Assembly: GCA_016291655.1 (NCBI GenBank)
Contig: JAEEYF010000013.1
Span: 1 to 64,000 of the forward strand
Reading direction: 5' to 3'
DNA: 64,000 nucleotides
From: Lachnospiraceae bacterium
Lineage (GTDB): Bacteria > Bacillota > Clostridia > Lachnospirales > Lachnospiraceae
The notes beneath the pieces were generated by a model, which was not told the DNA's origin, searched no databases, and saw only the letters and a program-made list of their open reading frames with translations. The position numbers and the translations under genes are program-made. Each line of letters starts with the position of its first letter. Position 1 is the stretch's first letter. Positions 60,684 to 64,000 of this stretch are shown here, piece after piece.

Positions 60684-60934
60684 CAATCTACCTCAACCAG
60701 TTCATGTTTTTTCCCTTTCCCGGTATTGAGCTGTTTTATTGATTTTTCAAGAACTGTCAAATTTTCAGGATTATAAAAAGGATCAGCTGATACTTCAAAG
60801 GGAATTCTCATCTCGTTACCCAGTTTAACAAGATAAATATTGATTGCTGATGACAGGGTTAATCCAAGGGCTTCACAAGCCATCTCTGCTCGTCTTTTAA
60901 CGCTATCATCAATTCTCATACTCAGTTGTGCCAT
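60683..60934 (-). CDS. RelB/DinJ-family antitoxin
   Basis: 83 residues. The N-terminal ribbon-helix-helix (AQLSMRIDDSVKRRAEMACEALGLTLSSAINIYL) binds its own promoter; the C-terminal part wraps the toxin. YoeB is usually paired with YefM, so a RelB/DinJ-type partner is a mixed arrangement, though known in Firmicutes. The stop overlaps the toxin start. Ribosome site GAGGAGG. Confidence 0.9.
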   Translation of the reverse strand: MAQLSMRIDDSVKRRAEMACEALGLTLSSAINIYLVKLGNEMRIPFEVSADPFYNPENLTVLEKSIKQLNTGKGKKHELVEVD

Positions 60935-60978
60935 AATGATACCTCCTCGTATTTTAAATCAATATGGTTTACACCTTG

Positions 60979-61007
60979 ATTGTATTTCATTTTATATTCA
61001 ATGTCAA
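60979..61007 (-). promoter_or_regulatory. Promoter of the toxin-antitoxin operon
   Basis: Minus strand TTGACA (61002-61007), 17-bp spacer, TACAAT (60979-60984). Repeated AT-rich words around the -10 may be the antitoxin's operator. Confidence 0.75.
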
Positions 61008-61070
61008 TACATTTATTGTACTCCGAGTAACGGTGCCTGTTACTTCTATGCAGATCTCGGTATAGCACAA

Positions 61071-61096
61071 AAAAAGGAACTGTTTTCACAGTTCCT
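61071..61096 (-). terminator. Terminator of tRNA-Gln (26-bp repeat, copy 2)
   Basis: The hairpin AGGAACTG/CAGTTCCT followed on the minus strand by T8 lies 4 bp after the tRNA. It is identical over 26 bp to 59954-59979. Confidence 0.88.
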
Positions 61097-61100
61097 GACG

Positions 61101-61173
61101 CAGGGCTACAAGGATTCGAACCTTGAAAATGACGGAGTCAGAGTCCGTTGCCTTACCGTTTGGCGATAGCCCT
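61101..61173 (-). tRNA. tRNA-Gln (CTG)
   Basis: A 73-nt cloverleaf: acceptor AGGGCTA/TAGCCCT, D arm ATCGCCAAACGGTAAGGC, anticodon stem ACGGA/TCCGT with loop CTCTGAC giving CTG (CAG codons), T loop GGTTCGAATCC, discriminator G. Confidence 0.93.
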
Positions 61174-61183
61174 ATTTATGTTT

Positions 61184-61243
61184 CCCGCGCCTTGTTTTCC
61201 AAGGCACGGGTGCAATTATACTACGAAAAAATACAAATTGCAA
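61184..61243 (-). promoter_or_regulatory. Promoter and leader hairpin of tRNA-Gln
   Basis: Minus strand TTGCAA (61238-61243), 17-bp spacer, TATAAT (61215-61220). Between the start site and the tRNA the RNA forms an 11-bp stem CCCGTGCCTTG/CAAGGCGCGGG (61184-61210) with a GAAAA loop and one U-G pair, unusual for a tRNA leader. Confidence 0.75.
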
Positions 61244-61301
61244 GCATAAAATGATAATAAGATAAAGATTTTTTCTTGGGTAGATTGTTTCTTTTTTCGT
61301 A

Positions 61302-62255
61302 TCAATAATCCACGAAGGAAATGTTAAGATCCACGTGTCCTTTAACGCCGGGAACACTGCCTTTGTCGCTGTATTGCCACATGGTAAATCTATAAGGATA
61401 ATACAGGTCTTCTCCGTAAAAAGCATACCACAGGTCATAGTCGGTCAAGTCCTGCAAATCTATGCTTGTAAGGCTCCAGGAGGTATTCATATAAATTGCC
61501 GGCTTAAAGCCCGCCTCCTTGACTCTTTCCATAAAAGTCTTGGCTATCTCAGTCCTCAGAGCGTTATCAAGGTTATTTGCTCTTCCGTTTTCCCCCGCCC
61601 TCTCCGTATCAAAGGCAACCGGAAACGAAAGTTCATATCCCGCCAGTCTGTCAATGCAAAACTCCGCTTCTTCCCGCGCTTCCTCGAGATTGACTGCCTG
61701 AGTGTAGAAATAGACTCCAACCTTAAGCCCCGCTGCCGCAGCTCCCTCTATGTTCTCCCTGAACATGGGATCCTCTGCGATCTCACCCGAGATGGATGCC
61801 CTGTGTCCAAGGCGTATCATGGCATAGTCAACGCCGGCGTTTTTGACCCTCTTCCAGTCAACGTTACCGTTCCATTTGGAAACATCTATGCCTGTAAGAG
61901 AGGTCTTGGTGCCGTTTTCCATATAAACCTTGTATCCGTTCCCGTCTATCTCAAACATGGCTGTATCCACCTCACTGACAGGGATCCTTTCATCCGTTTC
62001 CGAGATGTAGTTTTGTATACTTCCTCCGGTTTTCTGAACAGGATAAGCCGGTTTGTTCCACTTACGATACTTTTGAAAAAGAACCAGCCCCACAAGCATC
62101 AAAAGAACTGCTCCGAGCGCACAGGTAGCTATGATCACGGAACGGTTGTCAAAAAGATTTGTCGGGATCGGTTTCAACTCTGTATTTCTAAACTCGGAGT
62201 TCTTCACACCGGTATTCTTTTTTGCGGTTTGTTTCTTTGTTTTAACTTCAGTCAC
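61302..62255 (-). CDS. Membrane-anchored GH25 lysozyme (muramidase)
   Basis: 317 residues from a GTG start after AAGGGGA. A cytoplasmic basic tail, one membrane helix (about 40-61) and an outer GH25 domain (about 120-317). GIDVSKWNG carries the first catalytic Asp, and FDTERAG the DxE pair; WYAFYGED and MWQYSDKG complete the barrel. It cleaves the MurNAc-GlcNAc bond of peptidoglycan. Being anchored, it likely acts in the cell's own wall growth. Confidence 0.93.
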   Translation of the reverse strand: MTEVKTKKQTAKKNTGVKNSEFRNTELKPIPTNLFDNRSVIIATCALGAVLLMLVGLVLFQKYRKWNKPAYPVQKTGGSIQNYISETDERIPVSEVDTAMFEIDGNGYKVYMENGTKTSLTGIDVSKWNGNVDWKRVKNAGVDYAMIRLGHRASISGEIAEDPMFRENIEGAAAAGLKVGVYFYTQAVNLEEAREEAEFCIDRLAGYELSFPVAFDTERAGENGRANNLDNALRTEIAKTFMERVKEAGFKPAIYMNTSWSLTSIDLQDLTDYDLWYAFYGEDLYYPYRFTMWQYSDKGSVPGVKGHVDLNISFVDY

Positions 62256-62367
62256 TGTTTTCCCCTTAAATGTCAGTTCTCACACCTCATTAACCCGTCA
62301 TTCACAAGCCAAGGATTATATGCTAAAATATATTAACATAGACAATTACTTTTGGGAACAGTGAAAA

Positions 62368-62988
62368 ATGACAGAACACAAAACAATTTTAAAACCCGGA
62401 ACGGGTGAAATTGAAGAAAAACGGTCGAGATTCATAGCTGTGGCGGTTCATTGCGAATCCGAAGAGGAAGCTCTCACGTTTGTAGACAGCATCCGTAAAA
62501 AGCACTATGATGCCCGCCATAACTGTTTTGCTTACATTATCGGAGAAAAAGGCGAGCTCGAACGTGCAAGTGATGACGGAGAACCCCAAAAAACCGCAGG
62601 ACAGCCCATACTCTCGGTACTTCGAGGAGAAGAACTTAAAAATGTATGCTGTGTGGTCACACGTTACTTTGGAGGCACTCTTTTGGGTACGGGAGGATTG
62701 GTACGTGCATATACCGACTCGGCGAGACTTGCGGTACAGAATGCGGAGATCGTTACAAACAGACTCGGAAGAGTCCTGACCATTAGGACCAACTATACGG
62801 ATATGGGAAAGATACAGTACATACTGGCTCAACAGGAGCTTGAGCCCGCGGACATAGCATACACGGACAGTGTTCTCATCACAGTCTGTGTCCCCGAGGA
62901 GCTTCTTCAAACGATCCAAAGCAAGATCACCGAAGCGACCGCCGCCAATGCTGTGATCGAGGTCGGGGATCTCATGCTTTATCATTAG
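62368..62988 (+). CDS. YigZ/IMPACT-family protein
   Basis: A 206-residue protein. IMPACT N-terminal domain: KRSRFIAVAV, KKHYDARHNCFAYIIG, SDDGEPQKTAGQP and VTRYFGGTLLGTGGLVRAY are all hallmarks. A second ferredoxin-like domain (about 135-206) follows. The molecular role is unsettled; homologues relate to translation control (IMPACT) in eukaryotes. It is divergent from the lysozyme and convergent with purL. Confidence 0.93.
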   Translation: MTEHKTILKPGTGEIEEKRSRFIAVAVHCESEEEALTFVDSIRKKHYDARHNCFAYIIGEKGELERASDDGEPQKTAGQPILSVLRGEELKNVCCVVTRYFGGTLLGTGGLVRAYTDSARLAVQNAEIVTNRLGRVLTIRTNYTDMGKIQYILAQQELEPADIAYTDSVLITVCVPEELLQTIQSKITEATAANAVIEVGDLMLYH

Positions 62989-63011
62989 ATCGCCTATACT
63001 GAGTATAAAAA

Positions 63012-63050
63012 ACGGGAAACGACTTTTGATCGTTTCCCGTATATTTTTAT
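63012..63050. terminator. Bidirectional terminator between yigZ-like gene and purL
   Basis: ACGGGAAACGA and TCGTTTCCCGT (63012-63022 with 63030-63040) are followed by TATATTTTTAT on the plus strand and TTTTTTATAC on the minus strand. Confidence 0.85.
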
Positions 63051-64000
63051 TTGAAATACTCTACGCCGGCTTCAAAGATCTTTTGATCCTGTGTACCGTA
63101 GATGTTCTTCGCAACACCGTCTCCGATCCTCTCGGAGTGTGCCATCTTTCCCAAGATACGGCCTGTGGGATCTGTAATACCTTCAATAGCCATGTAGCTT
63201 AAGTTGGGGTTGAAATCCTCATCGAAGGAAGGGTTGCCGTTCACATCAACGTACTGTGTTGCCACCTGACCGTTGGCAATGAGCTTCTTGAGCCACTCAT
63301 CGTTTGCAACAAAACGTCCCTCACCGTGTGATGCGGGAATGGAGTAAACACCGCCCAGCTCAGCCTTAGCAAGCCAAGGGGATCTGTTGGATACGACCTT
63401 GGTGTAAACAGACTTGGATATGTGGCGTCCAATCGAGTTTCTTGTAAGCGTGGGTGAATCACCGTCTATCTCGCAGATCTCTCCGTAAGGCACAAGACCA
63501 AGCTTAATGATCGCCTGGAAGCCGTTGCATATGCCGAGTACAAGACCATCGCGCTGCTTAATGAGATCATTTACCGCATTTTTAAGTTTCTCGTTTCTGA
63601 AAGCCGTAGCAATGAACTTACCGGAACCGTCAGGCTCGTCACCTGCAGAAAAGCCGCCGGGGAACATGAGTATCTGCGCTTCCTTGATCCCTTTGACATA
63701 GGCTTCGACGGAATCAAGTATATCCTGCTCATTTCTGTTTCTGAAAACACAGGTGTTGACCTTCGCTCCCGCCTTCTCAAAAGCTCTCAATGTATCGTAT
63801 TCGCAGTTTGTACCGGGAAATACGGGAATGAATACCGTGGGCTTTGCTGTCTTAAATTTGGATGTCAATACGGTTTTATTGCTATACAAAGGAATTACAG
63901 CCTTTGAAGCATCTTTTACTTCCTTCTTCGCGGTGGCTGTGGGGAAAACGCTCTCAAGGGGCTTGGTCCAGGCTGCAAGTGCCTCCTCTTCCGAAAGCTT
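63047..64000 (-). CDS. purL: Phosphoribosylformylglycinamidine synthase, glutaminase end (partial)
   Basis: The 3' part of a large FGAM synthase; the frame stays open to the window edge (317 codons). A shorter start at MYSNKT is inside the gene. The visible part is the glutamine amidotransferase domain: FPGTNCEYDT, MFPGGFSAGDEPDGSGK, the nucleophile Cys in LGICNGFQ, and the C-terminal SHGEGRF with His and HSER near the end. It supplies ammonia for the ATP-dependent step of purine synthesis from FGAR to FGAM. The synthetase half lies outside the window. Confidence 0.95.
   Translation of the reverse strand, partial: KLSEEEALAAWTKPLESVFPTATAKKEVKDASKAVIPLYSNKTVLTSKFKTAKPTVFIPVFPGTNCEYDTLRAFEKAGAKVNTCVFRNRNEQDILDSVEAYVKGIKEAQILMFPGGFSAGDEPDGSGKFIATAFRNEKLKNAVNDLIKQRDGLVLGICNGFQAIIKLGLVPYGEICEIDGDSPTLTRNSIGRHISKSVYTKVVSNRSPWLAKAELGGVYSIPASHGEGRFVANDEWLKKLIANGQVATQYVDVNGNPSFDEDFNPNLSYMAIEGITDPTGRILGKMAHSERIGDGVAKNIYGTQDQKIFEAGVEYFK

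Noticed and set aside
63047..63889. Complete 280-residue glutaminase (PurQ-like) gene
   Set aside because: The frame continues upstream without a stop to the window edge, and the extra residues read like PurL; MYSNKT is an internal TTG with no ribosome site.

Overview
The window looks like chromosomal DNA from an anaerobic Gram-positive of the Clostridia, most likely a Lachnospiraceae-type gut or rumen bacterium. This is inferred from gene content, not from any marker gene: lipoproteins with Thr-Pro-rich linkers, a Phe T-box ahead of pheST, an ECF-type vitamin transporter subunit, a YjfB-family small protein, a GH43 glycosidase, a rhamnose module, a full-length PurL with fused glutaminase, and strong AGGAGG ribosome binding sites. 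I see no prophage, transposase, rRNA operon or CRISPR array.

Layout. 1-450: three minus-strand tRNAs (Arg-TCT cut by the edge, Gly-TCC, Pro-TGG), two with clear sigma-A promoters. 528-5874: minus-strand secDF, purE, an unknown gene, a C39-like lipoprotein and dCMP deaminase. 6023-10286: rlmH, a Y-family polymerase and copper ATPase copA, tightly overlapped. 10668-20394 (plus): an RDD membrane protein, then a carbohydrate-type ABC importer with its own ATPase, two permeases and a binding lipoprotein, followed closely by a staphylococcal-nuclease lipoprotein and a lipoprotein with repeated OB-like units. 20463-25404 (minus): a membrane protein, a phosphodiester glycosidase-like protein, two DHH phosphoesterases, a nucleotidase/guanylate-kinase fusion, and a 58-residue YjfB-like protein. 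25602-30479: a GH43 lipoprotein and a 982-residue secreted Cys-rich repeat protein. 30664-35013 (plus): carboxylesterase, GNAT, pyridoxal kinase and an ECF S component. 35194-46211 (minus): a tocopherol cyclase-like protein, a metallo-hydrolase, T-box-controlled pheST, an iron alcohol dehydrogenase, a flavin-fold protein, and rhaA/rhaB/rhaM. 46549-52241: a membrane protein, an RRNPP-like regulator with two HTH domains whose 3' end overlaps a 46-residue secreted peptide gene, a nucleotidase/TPR fusion and tcdA. 52477-56473 (plus): plsC, a lipid kinase and a beta-helix lipoprotein. 56565-64000: a surface lipoprotein, pncB, a DUF308 protein, nitroreductase, a YoeB/RelB-type toxin-antitoxin pair between two copies of a terminator, tRNA-Gln, GH25 lysozyme, a YigZ/IMPACT protein and the 3' part of purL.

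How it works together. Several units concern nucleotides and nucleic acids (purE, purL, dCMP deaminase, NT5C-type fusions, DHH phosphoesterases, and a secreted nuclease downstream of an ABC importer). Others serve plant-sugar and rhamnose use or vitamin salvage (B6 and nicotinate). The best candidates for undescribed biology are the regulator/peptide pair at 47408-49362, the importer-nuclease operon at 11516-20394, and the palindrome GGCATATGCC, which recurs far more often than chance across genes and intergenic DNA alike. A paired GGGGACGGGG-type dispersed repeat occurs at four loci and twice abuts or supplies a gene's stop codon.
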